Source: Treponema sp. (GTDB taxonomy: Bacteria > Spirochaetota > Spirochaetia > Treponematales > Breznakiellaceae). Taken from it: a stretch of 25,116 nucleotides of DNA. The stretch spans positions 1-25,116 of the forward strand of contig WQWD01000005.1 in NCBI GenBank assembly GCA_009785545.1. Direction: 5' to 3'. Under the pieces are notes generated by a model that had not been told where the DNA came from, did no database searches, and saw only the letters and a list, made by a program, of their open reading frames with translations. Shown piece by piece: positions 8,345-15,989 of this stretch. The translations under genes and the position numbers were made by a program. Position 1 is the stretch's first letter; every line of letters starts with the position of its first letter.

Positions 8345-9250
8345 TTATGTTTGACGGGCTATATTGCCGGTGTAAACGAAAGTCAGCTTTTTTCGAGCTT
8401 CTTTTGCGGCGGCCAGCAAAAAATCAGGATTTGTAGGAGGCGCATTCCATCGGTATTCAGGGCGATAAGCTGTTAGGTGCAACGGAATGTTCTTATCGAT
8501 GGAAGCGATAAAATCCGCAATTGCAGATAACTCACCATTTGAATCGTTAAGTCCGGGGACAACCAATGTGGTAATTTCAATGTGGACATTCATTTTATAA
8601 GAAAGTTTGATAAATTCCAAAACAGTCTGCAAATCGCCGCCCAAACATTCTTTGTAAGTCTTTGCAGAAAAACTTTTTAAATCAATGTTGGCAGCATTCG
8701 TATATTCAAGCACTGAGGCGGCGGCTTTGTGATTGATACAGCCGTTTGTTACAAGTACATTTGCAATGCCGTGTTTGCGGGCAATCATCATTGTATCAAG
8801 AATATATTCGATGTGTATAAGTGATTCTGAATATGTGAAAGCAATACACGGAGAATTTTTTTTCATTGCTGTTGAAACTATTTCGCCTGGTTTTATCCAT
8901 CTGCCATAACCTGCCATTCCTTCGGCAATATTGGTACTTTGGGAAATTTGCCAATTTTGACAAAAAGGGCATTTGAAATTGCACCCGGCAAATCCAACTG
9001 AAAGTATTTGCGTACCCGGTTTAAAGCGATAAAGCGGCTTTTTTTCGATGGGGTCAAGAGCCAATGCAGAAATAAAACCGTAAAAAGGAATTATCCCCTT
9101 GCCGCTCTTGTTGCCCCTAACGCCGCACAAACCAAAATCGCCGTTTTTGATTCTGCAATTGTGAGGGCATAATTCACAAAAAATTTCTTCATCTTTTGAA
9201 TAAAAAAATAATGGAGGGCGTATGGCTGGAGAAAATTCCGATACTTTCAT
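8345..9250 (-). CDS. amrS: AmrS-type (AmmeMemoRadiSam) radical SAM enzyme
   Basis: A 301-residue radical SAM protein. CNFKCPFC (C90, C94, C97) is the CxxxCxxC motif that binds the 4Fe-4S cluster. Before it is the signature N-terminus of this family: CELCPHNC (25-32), C42 in 'GLCGVRGN', and 'DPIEKKPLYRFKPG' (66-79). The family is also annotated as pyruvate formate-lyase activating enzyme-like and is often encoded with AMMECR1 and Memo proteins; neither is here. The substrate is unknown. The start is 6 bases after the stop of the pseudokinase-like gene, so this is the last gene of the hflKC operon. Confidence 0.88.
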   Translation of the reverse strand: MKVSEFSPAIRPPLFFYSKDEEIFCELCPHNCRIKNGDFGLCGVRGNKSGKGIIPFYGFISALALDPIEKKPLYRFKPGTQILSVGFAGCNFKCPFCQNWQISQSTNIAEGMAGYGRWIKPGEIVSTAMKKNSPCIAFTYSESLIHIEYILDTMMIARKHGIANVLVTNGCINHKAAASVLEYTNAANIDLKSFSAKTYKECLGGDLQTVLEFIKLSYKMNVHIEITTLVVPGLNDSNGELSAIADFIASIDKNIPLHLTAYRPEYRWNAPPTNPDFLLAAAKEARKKLTFVYTGNIARQT

Positions 9251-9256
9251 TTAACA

Positions 9257-10699
9257 TCATCTTTCCGTTCGTAAAATTTCCGTAATTCTCCAGCGTTCTC
9301 TTCTGTCAGGTCTTAATGTAATAACATCACTGCGGATAATTTGACGAGCTTCATTCAGCGGCCACATATAATATTCAACACGAAATACAGCCACCTCGTC
9401 GAATTCGCTGCCGGCAATATGTTCTATGTATAAGTTTGTTATGCCAAACACATCCTGAGCCGGCAATGTTCCGCCAAGTTCTAACCATTCGTATGCTGTA
9501 AAAACTCTGAATCCGGGCTCGTGGGCAAGCCTTATTCTGGAAATAGCGAACATGGTTGCCGCAGCATTTGCATCTTGACGAACATCTCTATTGTTAATAA
9601 CCGCTTCCATAAAAGTATGATCCAGACGGCTGAATGCGTCAAAATATGCATAGACTACTTCGATTGGAGACATTCCTTCTGTCGTGGGACGCTCTCTGAC
9701 AATTGCGCTTACAATCATCATTGCCAAAAACAGAAAAACTGCTGAGGCTGTAACCAGGGCATATTTGTTGCGCGTAACAAAACGCCTTGTTCCCGTAACA
9801 GAATTTTGCTTAAGCAGATAAGCTTTTTTTTCTTTTTCGATCTGTGCGATTTTTTCTTCGGCAATTGGAGTAAATATGAAACTTGAGTCAGAAACCAATT
9901 GTTTTAATAAAGCCAGCATTTCGCTAAGAATATTTAATCCGCTTCCTTTTGTTGTAACTAAACTTGATTTTTCCAAAAAGCGGTATTGTTTTTTTGTAAC
10001 AGGCAAAGAAAGAGCCGCTTGAATAAGCTCGGACAATTTTTTGTTTAATTGAGGAGCTGCAAGATGTATCGGCAGAAATACTCCCTCTCTCATATCCTGA
10101 TAAATTTCTCTTGACGGAAAGGCTTGAGACTTTGCAAATATTTTGTAAAGCATTGTTCCGGCACAAAAAGCCGAAGCATCCATGCCGATTAAATCCGGGC
10201 AATTGTATCGATCAATTTCGCCCTTCTCGCCAAAAAGACAACGGTTTGACATATTTTCAGGAGCAAAAAAAACTGAACCGTCAAGAACAAAAGCAGAACC
10301 GGGATTTAGAGCAGACCCGGTATCGCCAAGGAACATTTTTGCCCTGATCCATGCAATGATTGCCTGCAAAGGAGCTTCTGTGGAAGCAACTTCGGCGGAA
10401 GCAGTTTGCTGCACTAAAGATTGATCGGTGTTAACAGCTTCATCAATTATTAAATCGAGCCTTTTGCCTTGAAACATCGGGCCCCATACTCTCATGAAGC
10501 CGTTAACTTCGTTTACTCCGCTTGCTCTCCATTCTTCAAAACTTCCGTCAGGAGAAACGACATAACCGGGCTCTGTCAAACATTGAGACATTTTTGCGCG
10601 GGCAAAAGAACGAGGATCCAGCCCGGTATCAAAACTGATTACAAATTTTGTTTGATCCGGGCTATCGATCTTGGAAATGTGAATACGTTGCTGCGCCAT
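9257..10699 (-). CDS. Membrane-anchored protein with kinase-like N-terminal region
   Basis: The 480-residue protein has three parts. Residues about 1-300 are cytoplasmic. Within them, 'GSVFFAPENM' (about 145), 'CPDLIGMDASAFCAGTMLYKIFA' and 'MREGVFLPIHLAAPQLNKKLSELIQAAL' resemble the activation segment and C-lobe of Ser/Thr kinases. I see no glycine-rich loop, catalytic HRD or DFG, so it would be a pseudokinase. Residues about 310-333 form one transmembrane helix. The remaining ~145 residues, beginning 'MSPIEVVYAYFDAFSRLD', look like an NTF2/SnoaL-type extracytoplasmic domain. It lies 12 bases after hflC and 6 before amrS. Kinase relationship is inferred; confidence mainly reflects that the gene is real. 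Confidence 0.65.
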   Translation of the reverse strand: MAQQRIHISKIDSPDQTKFVISFDTGLDPRSFARAKMSQCLTEPGYVVSPDGSFEEWRASGVNEVNGFMRVWGPMFQGKRLDLIIDEAVNTDQSLVQQTASAEVASTEAPLQAIIAWIRAKMFLGDTGSALNPGSAFVLDGSVFFAPENMSNRCLFGEKGEIDRYNCPDLIGMDASAFCAGTMLYKIFAKSQAFPSREIYQDMREGVFLPIHLAAPQLNKKLSELIQAALSLPVTKKQYRFLEKSSLVTTKGSGLNILSEMLALLKQLVSDSSFIFTPIAEEKIAQIEKEKKAYLLKQNSVTGTRRFVTRNKYALVTASAVFLFLAMMIVSAIVRERPTTEGMSPIEVVYAYFDAFSRLDHTFMEAVINNRDVRQDANAAATMFAISRIRLAHEPGFRVFTAYEWLELGGTLPAQDVFGITNLYIEHIAGSEFDEVAVFRVEYYMWPLNEARQIIRSDVITLRPDRRERWRITEILRTER

Positions 10700-10711
10700 T
10701 ATCCCGCTTTA

Positions 10712-11707
10712 TTATCTTGGAATATGAAGGAAACGGAAATACTCAATGTCGGTTGACAAGAACATATCAAAGCTTGGCGCTGTTGTGCGATAGGACTCCA
10801 TCGCTCTCCAGAAATTAAAGAATGGTATGTTTCTGTTAAAAGCGTCTGCGTAAATCCTTGCAGCTTCAGCATCCGCCAACCCCATAATTATTTGAGCATC
10901 TGCTTCTGCTCGTGAAATAAGGGTGCGTCTTTGGTGTTCCATTTCTCCTATGATTGCAGCTTTGCGGCCTTCTCCATCGGAACGGAAAAACGCTGCCTGC
11001 TGATTGCGTTCCCGTGTCATACGTGCGAAAACGCTTGGGGTAAGTTCAGGGGAGTAACTGATTTGACGGGTAACAACATCGATAAGCTCTATTCCGAATT
11101 CTTCCTGCATTGTCATTCCTGTATCAGCATTCATTGCCGAACGTCTGAGCATTTCTTCGGCAAGCTGGCGGCGGCCCCTTTCGATAGGTTCGGGGCGGGT
11201 TTCCGCTTGAAAAGAAGATTCTGGAATTTCATATTCAATATCATCAGGTAAAATTATATCGCTTACATTTACCCTGTCCAAAATACTATTGCTGTTTCTG
11301 AGTGATTCATTAAAATTATTTTCCGCTACTACAGTCCGTATCGCAGAGTCGATAATTTCCGACAATTTTGAATGAGCAGCGGCTACACTCCCTACTGATT
11401 CGTAAAATATTCTGGGGTCTGAAATGCGCCAGCGTGCCACTACATCAACGAAGATAAATTGTCTTTCTGCCGTTGGTATAATTCTGGCTTCGCCGTCCCA
11501 TGCCAGAATTTTTCTTGGATAGATAATAACTTCATCAATGAAAGGAACTTTTAAATGCAATCCGGCTTCTGTAACAACATTGGTTATTCGTCCAAACTGC
11601 ACAACAACCGCTTGCTCACCTTCATTTATTACAAAGAAAGGCCCGGCAACCAAAAAAGCAATAACAATTACAAATATAACAATAATAGTGGTAACAGTTT
11701 TTTTCAT
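10712..11707 (-). CDS. hflC: HflC, SPFH/band 7 membrane protein
   Basis: HflC pairs with HflK in a large cage-like complex around the FtsH protease. The 331-residue product has one N-terminal membrane helix (about 5-27), then the band 7 core 'NEGEQAVVVQFGRITNVVTEAGLHLKVPFIDEV', the 'FVDVVARWRI.DP..F' strand region, and a long charged helix with 'EFGIELIDVVTRQISY' and 'RNQQAAFFRSDGEGRKAAIIGE'. A strong AGGAGGA ribosome site lies inside the end of hflK, and hflK and hflC overlap as TAATG. Length and motifs are standard. Confidence 0.93.
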   Translation of the reverse strand: MKKTVTTIIVIFVIVIAFLVAGPFFVINEGEQAVVVQFGRITNVVTEAGLHLKVPFIDEVIIYPRKILAWDGEARIIPTAERQFIFVDVVARWRISDPRIFYESVGSVAAAHSKLSEIIDSAIRTVVAENNFNESLRNSNSILDRVNVSDIILPDDIEYEIPESSFQAETRPEPIERGRRQLAEEMLRRSAMNADTGMTMQEEFGIELIDVVTRQISYSPELTPSVFARMTRERNQQAAFFRSDGEGRKAAIIGEMEHQRRTLISRAEADAQIIMGLADAEAARIYADAFNRNIPFFNFWRAMESYRTTAPSFDMFLSTDIEYFRFLHIPR

Positions 11708-12654
11708 TATCTTCCTCCTAAGTTCATCAAAGGAAGGAAATTCTGCAGGTTATGATCAATAATAACCATATTTTCCCGATCCCTGAACATTTCTTCAATC
11801 GTTTCGTAATACAATCTTTGTCTGGTAACTACAGGCGCACGGAGATATTCATCTAAAACCGCATTAAAACGAGCCGCACTACCTATTGCCCTGTAAAGAC
11901 GCTCTGCCGCATAAGCATTCGCCAAATGAACTATTCTTTCAGCTTCACCAACGGCTCTGGGGAGCTCTTCGTTGCGGATTTGTATCCCTTCGTTGATAAG
12001 CCGCTCCCTGTCCTGCATTGCCATATTGACATCTTCGAAAGCACGCTGAACACCTGCGGGAGGAAGAACATTTTGAAGATTTACTGCAATTACATTGATG
12101 CCTAAGCCGTAACCCCTAAAAGTATTATTCATAAAATACAAAGCTTCACTTTCTATGGCGCTTCGCTCGATACCCATAATGTCCATGATGGCTCTGTCGC
12201 CTACAAGCATATTGATTACAGAACGCGACACATCTCTTATTGTTTCACGGCGCTCTTGCACATTAAATGCCCATGCCCTTGCGTCATCAATACGGAATTG
12301 AATATTCCATTGAATGTCGATGATGTTCAAGTCTCCTGTCAGCATGATGGATTCTTCCGCAATCGCCGCATTAGCCTGGAAATTTCCTCCCCTCACTGTG
12401 CGATGGCCAAATTCTTCAGATTGAATTGTTCTGACATTCACATTTTGATTACGGTCAATACCAAATGGCAGCTTAAAATGAAGCCCCGGCTCTCTTAGCC
12501 CAATGAATCTGCCAAAACGGGTCATTACTGCCTGTTCAGTCTGATCTACGATAAAAACGCTGGTACTTACAAGGATGAGCGCCAGGATTCCGACTACAAT
12601 TAAAACGACTTTTTTTGGGGTCAGTTTCCCCATTGTTTGCGGATTAAATTTCAT
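11707..12654 (-). CDS. hflK: HflK, SPFH/band 7 membrane protein
   Basis: Partner of HflC and modulator of FtsH. The 315-residue product has a membrane helix (about 13-35), then 'VDQTEQAVMTRFGRFIGLREPGLHFKLPFGID', the 'VRTIQSEEFG' region, 'LNIIDIQWNIQFRI', and the coiled-coil-forming helix with 'EDVNMAMQDRERLINEGIQIRNEELP'. I chose the ATG at 12654. The TTG at 12669 would extend it by five residues but lies upstream of the likely transcription start. No ribosome site precedes the ATG, and TATACT ends six bases upstream, so translation is probably leaderless. Confidence 0.93.
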   Translation of the reverse strand: MKFNPQTMGKLTPKKVVLIVVGILALILVSTSVFIVDQTEQAVMTRFGRFIGLREPGLHFKLPFGIDRNQNVNVRTIQSEEFGHRTVRGGNFQANAAIAEESIMLTGDLNIIDIQWNIQFRIDDARAWAFNVQERRETIRDVSRSVINMLVGDRAIMDIMGIERSAIESEALYFMNNTFRGYGLGINVIAVNLQNVLPPAGVQRAFEDVNMAMQDRERLINEGIQIRNEELPRAVGEAERIVHLANAYAAERLYRAIGSAARFNAVLDEYLRAPVVTRQRLYYETIEEMFRDRENMVIIDHNLQNFLPLMNLGGR

Positions 12655-12660
12655 GGTAAA

Positions 12661-12689
12661 AGTATACAATATGATGTTTTAAAAAACAA
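12661..12689 (-). promoter_or_regulatory. hflK operon promoter, leaderless geometry
   Basis: On the minus strand: TTGTTT (12684-12689), exactly 17 bases, TATACT (12661-12666), six bases, then the hflK ATG. The predicted transcription start coincides with the start codon. Confidence 0.65.
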
Positions 12690-12699
12690 GAGACATTGA

Positions 12700-12773
12700 C
12701 GCTAACAGCGGTTGCTTTTCGGGCATCGCCATTTTTGCAACTTTTGCGGTATATCAACTAAGGATTGTTATGC
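12700..12773 (+). other. Candidate degenerate attC-like site at the island boundary
   Basis: CGCTAAC (12700-12706) and GTTATGC (12767-12773) could be the R'' and R' core sites, with a 4-base spacer then GTTG, answered by CAAC 8 bases before R'. The GTTATGCGA word is identical to that of the attC at 17687. Internal pairing is weak. It marks the switch from the hflK operon to AT-rich accessory genes. Confidence 0.35.
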
Positions 12774-12804
12774 GACATAAAATCTGAGGTTTATTGAGAA
12801 TAGT

Positions 12805-13152
12805 TTAATGATCTTGTTTATTTTTTATTTGTTTTATGTAATTTTTTTGAATATTAGACAAGGAATCACCAAATATTTTATAAATATCGGCTGAATATTT
12901 TTCTAAAATATTAACAGCATTATCGGGAATAATATGATCTGGTTTTAATAATTCATAAGTTTCAATGCCCAAAGCTTCTGCAATTTTTACTAAAGTAGCT
13001 GGGGAGACCCATTTTTTACCATTTTCAATGTCGCTGAGGAAAGGTATTGATATATCTACTTTTTCTGCAAAACCAGCCTGCGATAATTTTCGATAATTCC
13101 TAAATCTCTTTATATTTTGGCTAAAAATTACTCTTAAATCCGCTTCAGTCAT
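12805..13152 (-). CDS. XRE-family transcriptional regulator
   Basis: A 115-residue DNA-binding protein. The helix-turn-helix spans about residues 8-65: 'NYRKLSQAGFAEKVDISIPFLSDIENGKKWVSP', followed by 'TLVKIAEALGIETYELLKP', a textbook XRE domain. The C-terminal ~40 residues are Asn/Ile/Lys-rich without a known fold. A GAGG ribosome site precedes the ATG. It diverges from the small-ORF/lipoprotein operon with 139 bases between starts; palindromes in that gap could be its operators. Likely an autoregulator and regulator of the divergent operon (inference from arrangement). Confidence 0.85.
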   Translation of the reverse strand: MTEADLRVIFSQNIKRFRNYRKLSQAGFAEKVDISIPFLSDIENGKKWVSPATLVKIAEALGIETYELLKPDHIIPDNAVNILEKYSADIYKIFGDSLSNIQKNYIKQIKNKQDH

Positions 13153-13153
13153 A

Positions 13154-13173
13154 AATTATCCTCATAGATAATT
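13154..13173. promoter_or_regulatory. Candidate operator: AATTATC-6-GATAATT
   Basis: A perfect 7-base inverted repeat covers the ribosome-site region just upstream of the XRE gene, a typical place for autoregulation. Assignment to this regulator is inference. Confidence 0.4.
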
Positions 13174-13188
13174 AATTATGCTATTGGC

Positions 13189-13217
13189 TTGACAAATATA
13201 GAATAATCTTATAAAAT
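13189..13217 (+). promoter_or_regulatory. Strong sigma-70 promoter of the micro-operon
   Basis: TTGACA (13189-13194), 17-base spacer, TAAAAT (13212-13217). Downstream, TTAGCC (13225-13230) and GGCTAA (13250-13255) form an inverted repeat in the early leader, a further operator or hairpin candidate. Confidence 0.7.
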
Positions 13218-13291
13218 AAGTGTATTAGCCATTGGAAAACTGGAAAAAAGGCTAAAATTTATAAATTCGCATGAAATGCAAGGAGAAAGGC

Positions 13292-13390
13292 ATGTTGAAA
13301 AAGAAATATTTGATTAACAAAACTGGTATTTGTGATGATATTTTGAATTTGGTTATTGGAGGAAATTTTAATGAAACAAAAGAAGGGTAG
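13292..13390 (+). CDS. Small ORF of 32 residues
   Basis: The ATG at 13292 follows AAGGAGAAAGG, a strong ribosome site, 75 bases after a good -10 box. The peptide starts MLKKKYLINKTG and ends NFNETKEG. It overlaps the next gene by 20 bases, whose ribosome site lies inside it, suggesting translational coupling. No homology recognised; it could be a true microprotein or a leader peptide. Confidence 0.45.
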   Translation: MLKKKYLINKTGICDDILNLVIGGNFNETKEG

Positions 13391-13538
13391 AGATTATAAA
13401 GCAACACGGCAATGGACAAATGAAGACAGAGAAATGAAGAAGCGATTAATGCAAAGTGTTGAAGCAGGAATAATAAAAGGCGAATTCGAAGAAGAGAAAC
13501 TTATCTCATCATTACCAGAAAAGGAGAGTAAAAAATGA
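13371..13538 (+). CDS. Small charged protein of 55 residues
   Basis: Starts at the ATG at 13371 behind TTGGAGGAAA, the better choice than a TTG five codons upstream that forms part of the ribosome site. The product is highly charged ('KKGRDYKATRQWTNEDREMKKR'), probably helical, and ends with a Glu/Lys-rich tail. Its stop overlaps the lipoprotein ATG (ATGA), so the two are coupled. No function recognised. Confidence 0.6.
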   Translation: MKQKKGRDYKATRQWTNEDREMKKRLMQSVEAGIIKGEFEEEKLISSLPEKESKK

Positions 13539-14089
13539 AAAAAAAATCAATTAAGTATTTTATAATACTAATTTTTATTGTGTTGTTTTTCACAGCATGC
13601 GAAGAAACTAAAGAAGAATCTGTAAATGGAGTTCCAGGTGCAAACTTCGAAGAAAAACTTGCATGGTTAAGAGCTTACGCTGTAAGTGATCAAACATACA
13701 TTATTACTATGAATGCATCACAAAATTTTGTTTCAACAACTTTTAATTATCCAGGCAGAGATAATATCACTATACATTTAAGAGGAGATAATGCAATGAG
13801 GGTAATTGATGGGAATATATCAGGGGGTACATCTTTGTTCACAGTTGGTTCTGGTGTGACTCTTATTTTAGATAAAAACATTACTTTATTTGGTACGGGT
13901 ACAGGTGCTGGATCTATAATAAATGTTCTTAATGGAGGCTCTGTGATAATGAATGCTGGAGCAAGAATAACAAGAGTCTTCACAACACCAGGACGCAGTG
14001 TAGCCGTGGGTAATGGAGGAACATTTATTTGGAATGGTGGTGAAATTGTAGGCTCAACTTCAGGGGTCATTATAGATAGACGTAATTAA
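13535..14089 (+). CDS. Putative surface lipoprotein, beta-helix-like
   Basis: The 184-residue product has a Lys-rich start, a hydrophobic segment and the lipobox FFTAC, so it is probably lipid-anchored. After 'EEKLAWLRAYAVSDQTYIITMNAS' come short beta-strand repeats with Gly and Asn turns ('ITIHLRGDN', 'GVTLILDKNITLFGTG', 'NGGSVIMNAGARI', 'GNGGTFIWNGGEI'). These are the ladder of a right-handed beta-helix as in treponeme surface proteins. It is last of a three-gene unit and the gene nearest the attC at 14206, as expected of an integron cassette. A small AT-only hairpin (14094-14111) follows the stop. Confidence 0.72.
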   Translation: MKKKSIKYFIILIFIVLFFTACEETKEESVNGVPGANFEEKLAWLRAYAVSDQTYIITMNASQNFVSTTFNYPGRDNITIHLRGDNAMRVIDGNISGGTSLFTVGSGVTLILDKNITLFGTGTGAGSIINVLNGGSVIMNAGARITRVFTTPGRSVAVGNGGTFIWNGGEIVGSTSGVIIDRRN

Positions 14090-14205
14090 GTTATTTAATA
14101 AAACTATTAAATCTTAAAATATATTGTTTTATTTGAGTTTGTTAGGTTTTTGTAAATAAAAAATATATCAGAACGGAACGAACTCGTTTTTGTAGATTTT
14201 ACATC

Positions 14206-14393
14206 GCATAACACACAGTATATGCTTCGCCGCCCTTCGGTCGGCTCGGGGTGTGTAAAAGTCCAGTCGGGCATGAGCTAAGCTCTGGAATGCCCTTTGT
14301 GGACTTTTGCACACCCACATTTTGCTAGCCCTGCAAAACATTCGGTTTCGCTTATTCGGGCTGTCAAACCGTCATATACTTTTCACGTTAGGT
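14206..14393 (+). other. attC-like integron recombination site (188 bp)
   Basis: R''-like GCATAAC (14206-14212), spacer ACAC, then AGTATATG (14217-14224); at the other end its exact complement CATATACT (14373-14380), a 6-base spacer, and R' GTTAGGT (14387-14393), which fits the GTTRRRY consensus. The middle folds into a long hairpin: 14249-14265 with 14300-14316, inside it GGGCAT with ATGCCC. The plan matches long attC sites. The plus orientation is consistent with the lipoprotein gene upstream. Confidence 0.7.
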
Positions 14394-14492
14394 GCAAGTC
14401 ATTATTCAGGATGAAGCATCAAAAAACACTTCCTTTTAATTGTTATTGATGTTATATTTATAGTAACATATAAGTATGTAAAGGAATTAAAT

Positions 14493-15032
14493 ATGGTTTT
14501 ACCAATTGAGGAAAGAAATTTATTCTTTAAAAACTGGCTCAAATTATTAACATTTGTTAACAATGAATACAAAATTGTAAGTAAATTTGGAGCTCCCAAA
14601 AACCCTGTTGGATTAGATCCAAATGATTTAATTCAAATAAGAGACAAATTATGGGAAAACAAGTCAATTATTGATAAATATTTAAATCAAGCAAGGCTTA
14701 AAAATGAAGATAAAAATATAGTTAGTTCATGGAAAAATTTTAGGAAAGGCAAATTTCTGTTAATAAAATCTTTAAAAAAATATTCAGTATTATTAGATAT
14801 AGAGAAAGAAAAACTTTATGGGATTTATGGTATTTCATCTCCTATTACTGATTTATTACCTTACTTGCCGATCATGATTGAAACTGTACTTATTCCATTC
14901 AACGGTAAAATAATATATGACAGTTTAATTGAAAGGGATAATATTTCCTTCGGAAAAAACATGAGACAATCATTTCATGAAAAATATATAGAAATTAAGC
15001 AAAAGAGTGGCATAATAAATAGTCTTGAATGA
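14493..15032 (+). CDS. Integron-style hypothetical protein
   Basis: A 179-residue soluble protein starting 100 bases after the R' of the attC, with AAAGGA before the ATG. The C-terminal half contains 'IETVLIPFNGKIIYDSLIERDNISFG' followed by 'FHEKYIEIKQKSGII', a pattern I recall from hypothetical proteins of accessory regions, sometimes with a SEC-C zinc-binding tail; no such tail is here. The N-terminus is helical ('EERNLFFKNWLKLLTFVNNEYKI'). Its last bases coincide with the break point of the opposing methyltransferase. Function unknown. Confidence 0.6.
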   Translation: MVLPIEERNLFFKNWLKLLTFVNNEYKIVSKFGAPKNPVGLDPNDLIQIRDKLWENKSIIDKYLNQARLKNEDKNIVSSWKNFRKGKFLLIKSLKKYSVLLDIEKEKLYGIYGISSPITDLLPYLPIMIETVLIPFNGKIIYDSLIERDNISFGKNMRQSFHEKYIEIKQKSGIINSLE

Positions 15033-15312
15033 TCTTATCTGCAATGCCAAGCGATTGAAAATTATCATGATTTTGAGTCGGGTCAGCATGTAAGTCCGTG
15101 GCGAAAACCTCTGCGCCATATTCCTGCGCCAAGTACAATGACGACAAACCCATTCCGCAGCCCAAATCAAGGATTTTCATATCCTTTGTAATTGCAAAAT
15201 GCGAAGCCAGTTCCTCGGATTGTCGTATTCCGTTCGGTCCCCACATTGCAGCATTCAAAAACGCTAAATTCTTTTCTTCGGCAACGAACCTGTTTAAAAA
15301 TGTATCACGCAT
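14995..15312 (-). pseudogene. SAM-dependent methyltransferase, truncated after motif I
   Basis: The 105-residue ORF begins like a class I methyltransferase: 'FLNAAMWGPNGIRQSEELASHF', the SAM-binding motif 'ILDLGCGMGLSSLYLAQEYGAEVFATDLHADP', then 'NFQSLGIADKI'. Homologous-looking sequence ends at about 15030 and only ~12 unrelated residues follow. Family members usually have 200-260 residues, so most of the catalytic domain is missing. The break coincides with the stop of the opposing gene at 15032. Its AAAGGG ribosome site and start 12 bases after the ABC ATPase stop suggest it was last in that unit. Confidence 0.75.
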
Positions 15313-15323
15313 TATTTTTCCCT

Positions 15324-15989
15324 TTATTCCATTGGTATATACCCATAATATTTTAATTCTTCTTTATTCTTTAATTCTTTTAAACAACCATTAGTAATAA
15401 TATATATTTTATTTGCCACAGATAATACATTCCTATAATCATGATCCGTTAATATAAATCCTTTATTTATAGAATTTTCAACTATTGATTTTTTCATTTC
15501 CTCCACTAAAATTGGAGAAACACCATTAAACGGTTCATCTAATAACACATACTTAGTGTCTAAATTCATTAATAATTTAACCTCTAAATACCTTATTTCA
15601 CCTCCAGATAGGTTTTTAATTTTTGTTGAAATTATATTTTCAATTATTTTGTCATTAAGAAATGATTTTATTTTATCTTTCCCTAGATACATCTTTATTA
15701 TTTTTTTTACATTTAATTGTTTCGGCAAAAAATCATTTTGAGGCAAGTATTTTGCTATATTTTTTTCTCTAAATAATTTTTCGTATATTTTATCCCCAAC
15801 TTTAATAAATTTGCTTTCAGCTTCTAATGTTCCAAATATAATTTTTAATAATGTTGATTTTCCAGACCCATTTCTGCCAAGTATACCTACAATATCCCCT
15901 ATATTTATTTTTAAGAAAATATCTTTTAGAACATGATTATTATTGTATGATTTATTTATACTATCAATTATTAAAATATTGCTGTCCAT
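15324..15989 (-). CDS. ABC transporter ATP-binding protein
   Basis: A 221-residue single ABC domain from the ATG at 15989. Walker A GRNGSGKST (38-46), signature LSGGE (about 129-133), Walker B 'YVLLDEP' (about 147-153) and H-loop 'LTDHD' (about 181-185) are intact, so it should hydrolyse ATP. The start overlaps the end of the 107-residue membrane protein by 26 bases, so they are probably made together as a small transporter. Very AT-rich compared with the core genes, a sign of acquisition. Substrate unknown. Confidence 0.88.
   Translation of the reverse strand: MDSNILIIDSINKSYNNNHVLKDIFLKINIGDIVGILGRNGSGKSTLLKIIFGTLEAESKFIKVGDKIYEKLFREKNIAKYLPQNDFLPKQLNVKKIIKMYLGKDKIKSFLNDKIIENIISTKIKNLSGGEIRYLEVKLLMNLDTKYVLLDEPFNGVSPILVEEMKKSIVENSINKGFILTDHDYRNVLSVANKIYIITNGCLKELKNKEELKYYGYIPME

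Noticed and set aside
12655..12669. Longer HflK from the TTG at 12669
   Set aside because: This start overlaps the -10 box and lies upstream of the predicted transcript; the ATG at 12654 begins a normal HflK N-terminus.
14221..14372. Reading the 14.2-14.4 kb hairpin as a terminator or MITE
   Set aside because: The flanking GCATAAC/GTTAGGT with exactly paired inner arms and shared spacing with the second site fits attC better; no T-run follows the hairpin.
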